Assembly (NCBI RefSeq): GCF_927798095.1
Contig: NZ_CAKMMF010000002.1
Span: forward strand, 125,115-189,114
Direction: 5' to 3'
From: Paenibacillus plantiphilus
GTDB lineage: Bacteria; Bacillota; Bacilli; Paenibacillales; Paenibacillaceae
Length of the DNA stretch: 64,000 nucleotides
Position numbers and translations under genes: made by a program. Positions 1 to 8,943 of this stretch are shown in pieces (within the stretch, counting starts at the first letter, position 1; every line of letters begins with the position of its first letter). Under the pieces are notes generated by a model. It was not told the origin of the DNA, did not search any database, and was given only the letters and a program-made list of their open reading frames with translations.

Positions 1-189
1 GGTCCCTGCGGCGGAGGCTATTGCCGCCGCAGGGACGCTCCACAGCAGCAGCGCTGCGAGCGCGCCCCGCAGCGCCAAGCGCGCCAGACGCGAAGCGCGC
101 CCCCGTGTTGAACCGGGGCGCCGCTGGGTGCTTCCATGATTGTTCTGTATGCTGTTGAAAATGTCGTTCCATTTCAAATGATCCATCAT
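1..189 (-). CDS. N-terminal part of a secreted protein (YwmB-like by position), truncated by window edge
   Basis: The reverse strand is open from an ATG at 189 to the window edge (63 codons). The product begins with about 30 polar, partly basic residues, then a hydrophobic stretch (residues about 40-57) ending in small Ala/Ser residues, as in a signal peptide with an A-x-A type cleavage site. A weak AAAGG ribosome site lies 7 bases before the ATG, and a second ATG follows at once (186). It is downstream of nuoN in the same direction, separated from it by a terminator and a possible promoter. In related genomes this slot is often held by ywmB, upstream of murA and spoIID. That identity is inferred from position only; no diagnostic part of the mature protein is inside the window. 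Confidence 0.5.
   Translation of the reverse strand, partial: MMDHLKWNDIFNSIQNNHGSTQRRPGSTRGRASRLARLALRGALAALLLWSVPAAAIASAAGT
2..36. repeat. Perfect 13-bp inverted repeat
   Basis: Bases 2-14 and 24-36 are exact reverse complements around a 9-base loop, all G+C-rich. It lies inside the signal-peptide coding region of the truncated gene, where it encodes alternating Ala/Ser/Pro residues, so codon composition may explain it. There is no T-tract on either side, so a simple terminator is not supported. Confidence 0.6.
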
Positions 190-291
190 ATTCTGCCTTT
201 AACCTGCAAATTAGTATTATGAAACTCATTGGGGATACATACCGATATTTGTGCGCTTCCGCACATTCATCCGTTTATGCACATAGAGCCT

Positions 292-320
292 AGTATACCT
301 CTCATTCCACCCTACAGCAA
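292..320 (-). promoter_or_regulatory. Putative sigma-A promoter of the truncated secreted-protein gene
   Basis: On the minus strand a TATACT box (292-297) is preceded, after a 17-base spacer, by TTGCTG (315-320). The -10 matches five of six consensus bases; the -35 matches only three. It stands about 105 bases before the ATG at 189 and downstream of the nuo terminator, where a new promoter would be expected. Confidence 0.35.
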
Positions 321-396
321 TGTCCACTTTAGCCTATGTCAATGGACCTAGTTGAGCTTGCCAAATCTCTCAATAAACAGCAGATTCCGCACTGCA

Positions 397-472
397 ATAA
401 AAAAACACTCCCTTCAAATAGAACGGTCAGAACCTCAAATAGGTTTCACCGATAATCTATTCCGGGGAGTGC
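397..472 (-). terminator. Terminator of the nuo operon
   Basis: Just after the nuoN stop, the minus-strand transcript can pair CACTCCC (465-471 side) with GGGAGTG (406-412 side), followed by a run of T residues (A-tract at 397-405 on the plus strand). The large loop contains a second small hairpin around AACCT/AGGTT. This marks the end of the nuo transcript. Confidence 0.65.
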
Positions 473-481
473 TCAAATAAA

Positions 482-2047
482 TCACAAATATAAAATTAAC
501 ATATCCGCAGCGAAGGAGAAGAATTGGTGAATAATATCCATACCCGCACCTGGGATAAAGCCCAGCAATACGATTACCGCTGCACTTAACCAAATGACGA
601 TTCCCGTTGTTGCCGGAACCGTTATTTCGTGAGCTTCGCCTGTCGAACGCATGAACATTTGACGAATAATCCCGAAATAAAAGTAATAAGATATAACGCT
701 GGTCACAATCATTATCGCTATGATCCAGTAATTCTGAGCTTGCGCCGCTCCAAGCAGGATGAACAGCTTGCCGAAAAATCCGCCCGTTATCGGCAGCCCT
801 GCCAAGGACAGAACGAACACGATGGTCGCAACAGCAGTCCAAGGCGCACGGTAATACAATCCTCCGAAGCCTCTCATTTCTTCATGACCTGCAGCCTTGC
901 TTATTACAGACAATACCGCAAAGGCGCCGATGTTCATAAACAGGTAGATGACCAAGTAAAAAATGAACTCGCCCACATACGTATGCATGCCGCTTACACC
1001 CAAACCGACTGGCACTAGCAAGTAGCCCGCGTTCGCCACGCCAGACAGCGCAAGAAGGCGCTTCATGTTATGCTGTCTCAGCGCTGCAGTCGTACCCGCG
1101 ATCATCGCAGCGGCCGCCATAATCAGCACGGCGAAGGTTACATCCCCCATAATCGGTTGCGTGTAGCTCCCCAATAGCCCGACATTGGCTACAATTCGGA
1201 ATAAAACCGCTAATGCCGCAGCCTTCGATATAACGCCCAGAAATGCGCTAATCGGAGTCGGAGCGCCTTGATAGACGTCCGGCGCCCATAAGTGAAACGG
1301 GGCGGCGGCGATTTTAATCCCGAAGCCTGCCAGTACGAAGAAGAGGCCCACATACATCAATGCCGACATATCTCCTGCTTTAACCGCGCCTTCTCCGATT
1401 AAACCAAGGTTAGTCGTTCCGCTAACACCGTAGAGATAAGAAATTCCAAACAATAGCAGCGCTGATGAGATTCCGCCAGTCACTACATATTTGAATGCCG
1501 CCTCAGCCGACTGAACGATATACTTGCGCATACCGACCAAGATATATGTCGTAATGCTCAGCAGCTCCAGACCGACATATAATGTGATCAGGTCGGATGA
1601 GGACACCATTACCATTGCGCCTACGACGGCGGGAAGAAGCAAGTAATAGTACTCGCCTTTATTCGGTATTTCTTTCTCCTTCACTGTACCGATACTGATC
1701 AGTACAATAAGTGCTGCCGCTACCAGGAAAATGATTTTCATCATGCTGGAATAGCCATCGATCCTGTAGCTGTCTCCAAATATGCGAATAACAGTGCCAA
1801 TCTGTGACAGGGGATCTTCGGTCGGCGCTTCTGCTTTCAGATCGATCAGACGCCAGATGACGAATGCTAGCGAGGTCAGCAATCCGCTTAGCGTCAACCA
1901 CCCGATGACCGTTCTGCTTATGCGGCTCGGCATCGCCAGATCAAGAATGACAAGCGCTATCGCAACGGCAATCAAGATCCATTCCGGGGCCAGATAGGCA
2001 GCATCGCTCCATGTGAAAGGCTGAAGCTCCTTATGTACTACCTCCAT
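482..2047 (-). CDS. nuoN: NADH-quinone oxidoreductase subunit N
   Basis: Antiporter-like membrane subunit of respiratory complex I, one of the three large proton-pumping subunits. The protein is almost entirely hydrophobic, with about 13-14 membrane helices, and carries the family motif around residues 235-255 (AAAPFHLWAPDVYQGAPTP) and conserved charged residues within membrane helices. The ATG at 2047 is chosen over the longer frame because it follows a G-rich ribosome site and starts one base after the nuoM stop; the extra 17 upstream residues would overlap nuoM. It is the last gene of the operon and is followed by a terminator. Length (521 aa) is normal for the family. Confidence 0.95.
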   Translation of the reverse strand: MEVVHKELQPFTWSDAAYLAPEWILIAVAIALVILDLAMPSRISRTVIGWLTLSGLLTSLAFVIWRLIDLKAEAPTEDPLSQIGTVIRIFGDSYRIDGYSSMMKIIFLVAAALIVLISIGTVKEKEIPNKGEYYYLLLPAVVGAMVMVSSSDLITLYVGLELLSITTYILVGMRKYIVQSAEAAFKYVVTGGISSALLLFGISYLYGVSGTTNLGLIGEGAVKAGDMSALMYVGLFFVLAGFGIKIAAAPFHLWAPDVYQGAPTPISAFLGVISKAAALAVLFRIVANVGLLGSYTQPIMGDVTFAVLIMAAAAMIAGTTAALRQHNMKRLLALSGVANAGYLLVPVGLGVSGMHTYVGEFIFYLVIYLFMNIGAFAVLSVISKAAGHEEMRGFGGLYYRAPWTAVATIVFVLSLAGLPITGGFFGKLFILLGAAQAQNYWIIAIMIVTSVISYYFYFGIIRQMFMRSTGEAHEITVPATTGIVIWLSAAVIVLLGFIPGAGMDIIHQFFSFAADMLILYL

Positions 2048-2048
2048 T

Positions 2049-3653
2049 CTATCCCCCCACTTTCCCGCTGAGCTGCTGCAGCAGCGTATCGAAGCCATGC
2101 TTCATCGGCTCGGTCAGCACGGCCGGATATATGCCAATGAGCACGATAAACGCCACAAGCGTTATCATGGGCACCGCTTCGATCAGTCTGGCATCCCGCA
2201 GCGTTCCGTACTTCTCCTGCATAGGACCAAACGTAATGCCAAGCACGCTTCGCAGTACATACACCGCAGTTAGTATAACGCCAAGCACGGCAATTGCGGT
2301 CAGGATGCGCATCGATTCGAACAATCCCAGCAAGGATAGGAATTCGCCGATAAATCCGGACAATCCCGGCAATCCAAGCGAAGCCATGCCTGCTGTCAGA
2401 AGAACACCGCTCATGAACGGCAAGCTCTTCGCAAGACCCCCAAGCTCGCCTAGCTCTGTCGTTCCTGTACGCTCGTACAAGCTGCCGACGATCAGGAACA
2501 GCAGCGCGGAGATCAGTCCATGCGACACCAGTTGGATCATCGCCCCCTGCAGGCCAATTTCATTAAAGGAGGCAATTCCGAGCAGGACGATTCCCATATG
2601 GCTAATGGACGAATAGGCCAGCACCAGCTTGAATTCCTTCTGCACGAGTGCAAGCACCGCGCCGTATAGAATATTAATGACGCCCAGCACAGCCAGCACG
2701 ACTGCCCACTCATGCGCCTGCTCCGGGAAGAGAAAGACGCCAAAACGCAGCAGGCCGTAAGCTCCCATTTTAAGCAGGATACCGGAGTGAATCATTACGA
2801 TAGCTGGCGGCGCTTCTGTATGCACCCGCAGCATCCAGGTATGGAACGGAAACAGCGGCAGCTTAATGCCGAAAGCGACCAGCAGCAGTATAAAAATAGT
2901 CCAGTGCATCGTCTCCGACATGAACAGATTGCTGTAATTCCCAGTCCATGCCTCGGCAACATTCACTGCTGCCTGCATATCCAGTAAATTCGCTTTAATG
3001 GTCTCATAGCTGCCGCTGAAGGTCTGGGTATCTATGTTGAATCCGGCAGTCGATATGAGCAGAACGAATGCAATCAGCATTATGGCCGACCCGATGCCAT
3101 TGTAAATGAGAAACTTGTTCGCCGCTTTCTCTCGTCCCATGTACCCCCATATGCCAATAAGGAAGAACATCGGTATAAGCGTCATTTCGAAAAATACGAA
3201 GAACAGAATGATGTCACGGGCAAGAAATACGCCCAACATGCCGATTTCGAGCAGAAGAAACCAAATATAGAATGACTTCCACCTTTTTTTGATGTGAATC
3301 GAGGCGAGCGCGGCCATCAGAGCTACGATCGTCGTTAACAGTAGCAGCGGAAGCGATAAGCCATCCACTCCCATCTCATACTGAAGCTTGAACGACAAAG
3401 TGCCTTCAGAGGTGCCCGTCAATCGGTCAAATTGCGTATCGACCCATGTAAACTGCTCTTCATACGGCTTTCCATCGACTGCTCCGTCATAATCGGCATA
3501 CAGCCAGAACGAGAGAAGAAGAGGAATGATCGTTGCCACGATCGCGGTTGCCCGCAGAGCGCGGCTGCTGCCTTTTGGCAGTAAGGCAAGAACAATAATG
3601 CCCAGCAGAGGGGAGAAGGTAATTAGCGACAATATCGGCAGGTCGGACATCAT
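2049..3653 (-). CDS. nuoM: NADH-quinone oxidoreductase subunit M
   Basis: Second antiporter-like membrane subunit of complex I (534 aa). About 14 hydrophobic helices are visible; typical family segments include the glutamate in a helix near residue 150 (FFEMTLIPMFFLIG), the lysine-containing FGIKLPLFPFHTWM, and EAPPAIVMIHSGILLKMGAYG. A ribosome site GGAGG lies 8 bases before the paired ATG codons at 3653/3650, which overlap the end of nuoL by 4 bases, so translation is probably coupled. The longer frame would start at a TTG too close to the ribosome site. Confidence 0.95.
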   Translation of the reverse strand: MMSDLPILSLITFSPLLGIIVLALLPKGSSRALRATAIVATIIPLLLSFWLYADYDGAVDGKPYEEQFTWVDTQFDRLTGTSEGTLSFKLQYEMGVDGLSLPLLLLTTIVALMAALASIHIKKRWKSFYIWFLLLEIGMLGVFLARDIILFFVFFEMTLIPMFFLIGIWGYMGREKAANKFLIYNGIGSAIMLIAFVLLISTAGFNIDTQTFSGSYETIKANLLDMQAAVNVAEAWTGNYSNLFMSETMHWTIFILLLVAFGIKLPLFPFHTWMLRVHTEAPPAIVMIHSGILLKMGAYGLLRFGVFLFPEQAHEWAVVLAVLGVINILYGAVLALVQKEFKLVLAYSSISHMGIVLLGIASFNEIGLQGAMIQLVSHGLISALLFLIVGSLYERTGTTELGELGGLAKSLPFMSGVLLTAGMASLGLPGLSGFIGEFLSLLGLFESMRILTAIAVLGVILTAVYVLRSVLGITFGPMQEKYGTLRDARLIEAVPMITLVAFIVLIGIYPAVLTEPMKHGFDTLLQQLSGKVGG

Positions 3654-5524
3654 GACCAAAACCTCCTTCCGACAACGGCGATGATGAGAATAACGAGACC
3701 GAGTATCGTAATAAGTCCATAGGTTTGCACTTGTCCATTCTGCAGGCGGGTGCCGCCGCGTCCCAGAAATACGGCTGTTCCGCCAATAAAGGATACGATT
3801 CCGTCAATTAAGTATTGATCAATCGCGTTCAGCAGCTGGCCAAGACCGCGCAGCGGTTTGACAAGAATGGCCTCGTAGATTTCATCGATATAATATTTGC
3901 GCTCCAACAAGCGTGCAAGCCATGGCGCACGGGAGGATATTGCATCCCGTGCTATAGTCCCTTTGACAAAAACAAGCCAGCCCAGGTAGATGCCGAGAGC
4001 TCCAACCGCTGTCGATATAACCATTACAAGCCCGCCGCCTGAATGTGCGGCTGCTGCTGTACCGGTAAGCCATTCGCTCAGCGTGCCGTTCCACGGCGTC
4101 TCAATGAAGCCTGCCCCGATTGCAAAAACTGCCAATATAATAAGCGGTATTGTCATAGACAATGGCGATTCATGCGCTTTCCCGTCTCCCTTTGGCTTGC
4201 CAGTAAATACGAGGAAGAACAATCGTGACATATAGAAGGCGGTGAAGAATGCTGCGACTACACCGACCACAAACAATGTCGGATTCTCATGCAGCGCTGT
4301 AGCCAGAATCGCATCCTTGGACCAAAAGCCTGCGAATGGCGGTATGCCCGACAGCGCCAATGCGCCAATGCCGAAGGTCCACGCTGTAATGCGCATTTTG
4401 GACCCTAATCCGCCCATCTCGTTAATATTCTGCGTGTGCACGGCATGGATAATGCTACCTGCGCCCAGGAACAGCAGCGCCTTGAAGAATGCGTGCGTGA
4501 ACAGGTGAAAGACGCCGCCCGTCAATGATCCCAGCCCAAGGGCCATCATCATATAACCTAACTGGCTCACTGTTGAATAAGCCAGAATTCGTTTAATATC
4601 GTTCTGAGCAATTCCGATTGTTGCCGCAAATATTGCGGTAAACGCCCCGATATAGGCAACCGTCTCCATCGCGACAGGCGACGCCTGAAAAATATCAAAG
4701 GTCCGCGCCACCAGGTAAACGCCAGCTGCTACCATTGTTGCGGCATGAATGAGCGCGCTGATCGGAGTCGGCCCTTCCATCGCATCCGGCAGCCATACAT
4801 GCAGCGGGAATTGCCCGGATTTGCCTATCGCTCCCACAAAAATCAGAATCGCGATCAACGTCGTTACCCCAGCAGCAACCGCGCCGGTCTGTCCCTCAAA
4901 CACATTTTCGATTCGGACGAAATCAAGCGCATGGTCCGGCATGTACCAGAACAAGAGCAGAATAGCGATTAGAAGTCCAGCATCGCCGATCCGTGTAACG
5001 ATAAACGCTTTTTTCGCCGCCGCTCTTGCCGCAGGCTTCGTATACCAGAAGCCGACCAGCAGGAAGGAGCAGACACCAACAAGCTCCCAGAAAAAATAAA
5101 GCGACAGCATATTGTCGGCAAGCACTAGTCCGAGCATAGAGAACGTAAAAAGCGCAATATAGCTGTAGAAGACGCTTATTCGCTCATCATCCCGCATGTA
5201 GCCAGCCGAATACACATTGACAAGAAAGCTGACAGCGGTCACGACTACGAGCATCAGTGCCGATAAATTCGTTACTTCATAACCGAAATTCAATTGAAAG
5301 CTGCCCAGATCAATCCATTTGAAGCCGTCCTGATAATAGGTGGCCCCGTCTCCCATATGCTCGATTAATACGAGTATCGAGAGTACGAGCGATGCGAGCG
5401 AGCCAACCGAGCCGATGGCAACGCCCACCCTCCGTCCGCTTCGACCTGACGCAAGCAGCAGCAGAAAAGCTGCCAGCGGAAATAATGGGATAAGCCATGC
5501 CATCTCAGAGAACATTGTATCCAC
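3650..5524 (-). CDS. nuoL: NADH-quinone oxidoreductase subunit L
   Basis: Largest antiporter-like subunit of complex I (624 aa). It shows the N-terminal proton-conducting block (FFWELVGVCSFLLVGFW), the channel motif GKSGQFPLHVWLPDAMEGPTP split across residues about 235-255, and AMEGPTPISALIHAATMVAAG, then a C-terminal extension ending in a final membrane helix, fitting the lateral helix arrangement of NuoL. The start is a GTG at 5524, supported by GGAGG nine bases upstream; an in-frame ATG three codons later is the alternative. Gene order nuoK-nuoL-nuoM-nuoN is standard. Confidence 0.95.
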   Translation of the reverse strand: MDTMFSEMAWLIPLFPLAAFLLLLASGRSGRRVGVAIGSVGSLASLVLSILVLIEHMGDGATYYQDGFKWIDLGSFQLNFGYEVTNLSALMLVVVTAVSFLVNVYSAGYMRDDERISVFYSYIALFTFSMLGLVLADNMLSLYFFWELVGVCSFLLVGFWYTKPAARAAAKKAFIVTRIGDAGLLIAILLLFWYMPDHALDFVRIENVFEGQTGAVAAGVTTLIAILIFVGAIGKSGQFPLHVWLPDAMEGPTPISALIHAATMVAAGVYLVARTFDIFQASPVAMETVAYIGAFTAIFAATIGIAQNDIKRILAYSTVSQLGYMMMALGLGSLTGGVFHLFTHAFFKALLFLGAGSIIHAVHTQNINEMGGLGSKMRITAWTFGIGALALSGIPPFAGFWSKDAILATALHENPTLFVVGVVAAFFTAFYMSRLFFLVFTGKPKGDGKAHESPLSMTIPLIILAVFAIGAGFIETPWNGTLSEWLTGTAAAAHSGGGLVMVISTAVGALGIYLGWLVFVKGTIARDAISSRAPWLARLLERKYYIDEIYEAILVKPLRGLGQLLNAIDQYLIDGIVSFIGGTAVFLGRGGTRLQNGQVQTYGLITILGLVILIIAVVGRRFWS

Positions 5525-5530
5525 TTCGGT

Positions 5531-5833
5531 TTACCTCCTCATCTCGTCGTATTCGTCGACATTCACTGTACCGCGAGCACGGAACAACGCAATGAGTATC
5601 GCAATGCCTACAGCAACCTCCGCCGCTGCGACGGCAATCGTAAACAATGTAAAGATCTGTCCCGTGAGCGACGGGACGACACCGTACTTGGAGAACGCGA
5701 CGAGATTCAAATTGACCGCGTTCAGCATCAGTTCAATGGAGAGCAGAACGATAACGGCATTTTTCTTCACAAGCGCACCGTATAAGCCAATACAGAACAG
5801 AATCGCCGCCACCATGAGATAGGAAGACAACAT
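5531..5833 (-). CDS. nuoK: NADH-quinone oxidoreductase subunit K
   Basis: Small membrane subunit of complex I with three helices (100 aa, the usual size). The conserved membrane glutamates are visible in the segments [14 protein letters not shown] and [20 protein letters not shown], which form part of the proton path. The ATG overlaps the nuoJ stop codon (TAATG arrangement), indicating coupled translation. It is followed by nuoL after 6 bases. Confidence 0.95.
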   Translation of the reverse strand: MLSSYLMVAAILFCIGLYGALVKKNAVIVLLSIELMLNAVNLNLVAFSKYGVVPSLTGQIFTLFTIAVAAAEVAVGIAILIALFRARGTVNVDEYDEMRR

Positions 5834-6351
5834 TATTCGTTTGCCTCCTTCTTCGCCAGCACAATAGACCCGATAAATGCGACGGTCAGCAGCACCGATA
5901 TAATCTCGAAAGGCACGACATAGCCGGTAAACAGCAGCTTGCCGATCTCCAATGTATTATCTTCAACTGCTTGCAGAGGCTGCTCCTGAGGAAATTCTGT
6001 TTGCCGAATCGCATAGAACAGAATACCGAACAATGCCACAGCGCCTATTCCCACCAAGAGGCTGTGAAGTCCTCGCTTGGATTCCGTCTCGCTCTCTTTA
6101 TGCTTCGTCATCATTATTCCGAAGATCATCAGGATGGAAACCGCGCCCGCATAGACAAGCACTTGGACGAAAGCCAGAAACTCTGCATTCAGCAACACGA
6201 ACATTCCCGCTATGCCAATAAATACAGCGGCTAGGGAAACCACCATATGAACAACCTTTGTGAAGTTGATCATGAACACAGCGCCACTAATAATAACTGC
6301 GGAGAACACGATGAAGGCTATATACTCACCGGTCCATTCAATGTTAAACAT
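5833..6351 (-). CDS. nuoJ: NADH-quinone oxidoreductase subunit J
   Basis: Membrane subunit of complex I (172 aa) with five predicted helices; the third has the glycine-rich, bulge-forming sequence [20 protein letters not shown] typical of NuoJ. It lies between nuoI and nuoK, 2 bases after the nuoI stop and overlapping nuoK by one base. Confidence 0.95.
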   Translation of the reverse strand: MFNIEWTGEYIAFIVFSAVIISGAVFMINFTKVVHMVVSLAAVFIGIAGMFVLLNAEFLAFVQVLVYAGAVSILMIFGIMMTKHKESETESKRGLHSLLVGIGAVALFGILFYAIRQTEFPQEQPLQAVEDNTLEIGKLLFTGYVVPFEIISVLLTVAFIGSIVLAKKEANE

Positions 6352-6353
6352 CT

Positions 6354-6809
6354 TTATTTGGCTCCCCCTTTGGCAGCGGCAGGAGCTCCGATATTGTTAT
6401 TGTCCTTACGCACATTATGATTGTTGCTGTCCAGCCATTCGCGATCCTTGAACAGATCATCACGGCTGTACGAAGCAAGCTCAAAGTTATTCGTCATCAC
6501 GATCGCTTCTGTCGGACATACCTCTGTGCATAGATCGCATAGAATGCATATCTCGAAATTAATATCGTACGTATCGATAACTTTGCCCTTCTTCTCAGGG
6601 TCGGGATTTGCCTTCCCTGTCAATGTGATGCATTCTGTCGGGCATATGCGCGCGCATTGATTGCAGACGATGCACTTGTCAGGCTCGAAATGCTGAATAC
6701 CGCGGAATCGATCCGGCATGACGAACGGCACATCGGGATAGGAAGTGGTGATCTTCTTCGCGGTCATCGCTTTGAACGTGACGCCAAGTCCTTTCAACAG
6801 TCCTTTCAT
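6354..6809 (-). CDS. nuoI: NADH-quinone oxidoreductase subunit I, 2x[4Fe-4S] ferredoxin-like
   Basis: Peripheral electron-transfer subunit of complex I carrying clusters N6a and N6b. Two CxxCxxCxxxCP motifs are visible (CIVCNQCARICP near residue 46 and CILCDLCTEVCP near residue 87). The C-terminal tail after residue 125 is rich in Asn, Ala and Lys and is likely flexible. Since nuoE, F and G are missing here, this subunit and NuoB would receive electrons from an unidentified donor rather than from the usual NADH-oxidising module. Confidence 0.95.
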   Translation of the reverse strand: MKGLLKGLGVTFKAMTAKKITTSYPDVPFVMPDRFRGIQHFEPDKCIVCNQCARICPTECITLTGKANPDPEKKGKVIDTYDINFEICILCDLCTEVCPTEAIVMTNNFELASYSRDDLFKDREWLDSNNHNVRKDNNNIGAPAAAKGGAK

Positions 6810-6823
6810 TCCTGCTCCCCCCG

Positions 6824-7837
6824 TTATCCTTTGATGAACAGCTCAAGATACAGAGCTGTAATGAACACATTCAAGATCGCCAGCGGCAGGAGCACCTTCC
6901 AACCGAAGCCCATGAGCTGATCCACGCGAATACGCGGCATCGTCGCCCTCAGCCAGAACAGGAAAAATACGATGCATGAGAACTTGAGCAGAAACCATAC
7001 TATTCCCGGCACAAAATCAAGGAAAGGCGCCGGTGGATGCCAGCCGCCCAGGAACAATACCGTTGTCAGCGCCGCGATAGCATAGACATAAACATATTCC
7101 GTCAGCATGAAGAAGGCGAAGCGAAAGCCGCTGTACTCAACATGATAACCGGCCACAAGCTCTGATTCCGCTTCCGGCAGATCGAACGGCGTCCGGTTCA
7201 GCTCCGACACCGCCGCTATAATGAATACGACAAAGCCGATAATCTGCGGCAGGAAATTCCACTCCCAGAACCAGTTGCCCTGGTGCTCGCCGATGAGGCG
7301 AAGGTTCAAGCTTCCCGTCATCATTACGACGCCAACAACAGAGATGACAAGCGGAACCTCGTAGCTGATCATTTGCGCAGCGGAGCGCATGCCGCCAAGC
7401 AGCGCATATTTATTGTTCGAGGCCCAGCCGCCGATTACGATCGCTATGGTAGAAATGCCTGACAGCGCAACATAGTAGAGCAGTCCGACATTAATATCTG
7501 CAAAATATAAATCCTGTGTATAAGGGATGACCGCCAATACGGCAAAGGCCGGCACATAAGCAAGCGCTGGCGCAAGGATGAACAACACGCGATCCGCCTT
7601 GCGCGGAATGGTGTCTTCCTTGATCAGCAGCTTGAAGATATCAGCAACGGTCTGCAGCAGTCCCAGCGGACCTACCCGATTGGGGCCGATTCTAAGCTGC
7701 ATCCATCCGATAACCTTCCGCTCGAAATAGATCGCATATGTAACGAAGCCAAGTACGATGGTCAGAAGAATAACGCCCCATAGAAAAAAGATGAGCGCAT
7801 TGCCCCAAGTCAGCGATTCGTCCAGCCAAGCACCCAT
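6824..7837 (-). CDS. nuoH: NADH-quinone oxidoreductase subunit H
   Basis: Membrane subunit that links the peripheral arm to the antiporter-like subunits and contributes to the quinone chamber (337 aa, about eight helices). Family signatures include ERKVIGWMQLRIGPNRVGP (residues about 40-58) and SELNRTPFDLPEAESELVAG with its row of acidic residues. It overlaps the nuoD stop by one base. Confidence 0.95.
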   Translation of the reverse strand: MGAWLDESLTWGNALIFFLWGVILLTIVLGFVTYAIYFERKVIGWMQLRIGPNRVGPLGLLQTVADIFKLLIKEDTIPRKADRVLFILAPALAYVPAFAVLAVIPYTQDLYFADINVGLLYYVALSGISTIAIVIGGWASNNKYALLGGMRSAAQMISYEVPLVISVVGVVMMTGSLNLRLIGEHQGNWFWEWNFLPQIIGFVVFIIAAVSELNRTPFDLPEAESELVAGYHVEYSGFRFAFFMLTEYVYVYAIAALTTVLFLGGWHPPAPFLDFVPGIVWFLLKFSCIVFFLFWLRATMPRIRVDQLMGFGWKVLLPLAILNVFITALYLELFIKG

Positions 7838-8937
7838 CAGGCGTCTACCTCCCCGACAACAATATCAATGCCGCCCAGAATTGTAATGAGGTTCGTCATC
7901 GTTTCGCCAACGAGCAGCTTGGGCAGTATTTGCAGATTCACGAAGGACGGCCTGCGGAACTTCAGCCGGTACGGCTCTGCCTTGCCCTTGGAAACGATAT
8001 GGCAGCCAATCTCGCCCCGCGGAGACTCGATGCGTACATATACTTCCCCAGCCGGCGGCCGGATCACACGAGGCACCTTGCCCATGACCTCGCCGGAGGA
8101 TGGCATCTGCTCCAGCGCCTGCTTCAGGATGCGCAGCGACTGGCGCAGCTCTTCGAGCCGGATTAGATAACGATCATAGCAGTCGCCGGTCTTGCCGAGC
8201 GGAACGTCGAACTCAAACCGATTGTACAAGCTATAAGGCTCAGCCTTCCGCAAATCCCAATCCACGCCGGTGCAGCGAAGATTCGCCCCGGACAGGCCAT
8301 AATCTATTGCCGTCTGTGCATCATATTTGCCGATTCCCTTGATTCGGGCAAGGAAGATTTCATTACCCCCGACAAGGTTGTTGTATTCGTCTAATTTCTT
8401 CTCCATGTAAGGGATGAAATCCCTTACCTTGTCAAGCCAGCCTTCCGGAGCATCCCACTTCACGCCGCCGACACGCATATAGTTGTAGGTTAGACGCGCG
8501 CCGCACAGCTCGTTGAACAGATCAATAATGATTTCCCGATCTCGGAAAGCATACAGAAATGGGCTCATAGCACCTATATCGAGCAGATAGGTTCCCCACC
8601 ATACAAGATGGCTCGCAACCCGCTGCAGTTCCATCACGATTAGGCGCATGAATTCGGCGCGCTCGGGAATTTCAAGTCCCATCATCGTCTCTACCGCATG
8701 GCAAAGCACATAATTATTCGTCATTGCCGATACGTAATCCATCCGGTCGGTATAAGGAATGATTTGTGTAAAGTTCAAATCCTCGGCGAGCTTCTCGGTG
8801 CCACGATGCAGGTAGCCCATAACCGGTATCGCTTCCGTTATCACTTCTCCATCAAGCTTGACGATAATACGGAACACGCCGTGGGTGCTGGGATGCTGTG
8901 GTCCAACGTTGAGCAGCAGTTCTTCTGTACGAATCAC
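7837..8937 (-). CDS. nuoD: NADH-quinone oxidoreductase subunit D (49-kDa type)
   Basis: Peripheral subunit that forms the quinone-reduction site together with NuoB; related to the large subunit of NiFe hydrogenases but without the metal-binding cysteines. Visible signatures are NVGPQHPSTHGVFR near the N-terminus, GYLHRGTEKLAE, and the C-terminal SPRGEIGCHIVSKG. The start is a GTG at 8937 with GGAGGTG eight bases upstream, lying at the end of nuoC, so the ribosome site of nuoD is inside the nuoC coding end. 366 aa, a normal length for the short non-fused form. Confidence 0.95.
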   Translation of the reverse strand: MIRTEELLLNVGPQHPSTHGVFRIIVKLDGEVITEAIPVMGYLHRGTEKLAEDLNFTQIIPYTDRMDYVSAMTNNYVLCHAVETMMGLEIPERAEFMRLIVMELQRVASHLVWWGTYLLDIGAMSPFLYAFRDREIIIDLFNELCGARLTYNYMRVGGVKWDAPEGWLDKVRDFIPYMEKKLDEYNNLVGGNEIFLARIKGIGKYDAQTAIDYGLSGANLRCTGVDWDLRKAEPYSLYNRFEFDVPLGKTGDCYDRYLIRLEELRQSLRILKQALEQMPSSGEVMGKVPRVIRPPAGEVYVRIESPRGEIGCHIVSKGKAEPYRLKFRRPSFVNLQILPKLLVGETMTNLITILGGIDIVVGEVDA

Positions 8938-8943
8938 GGCTAT

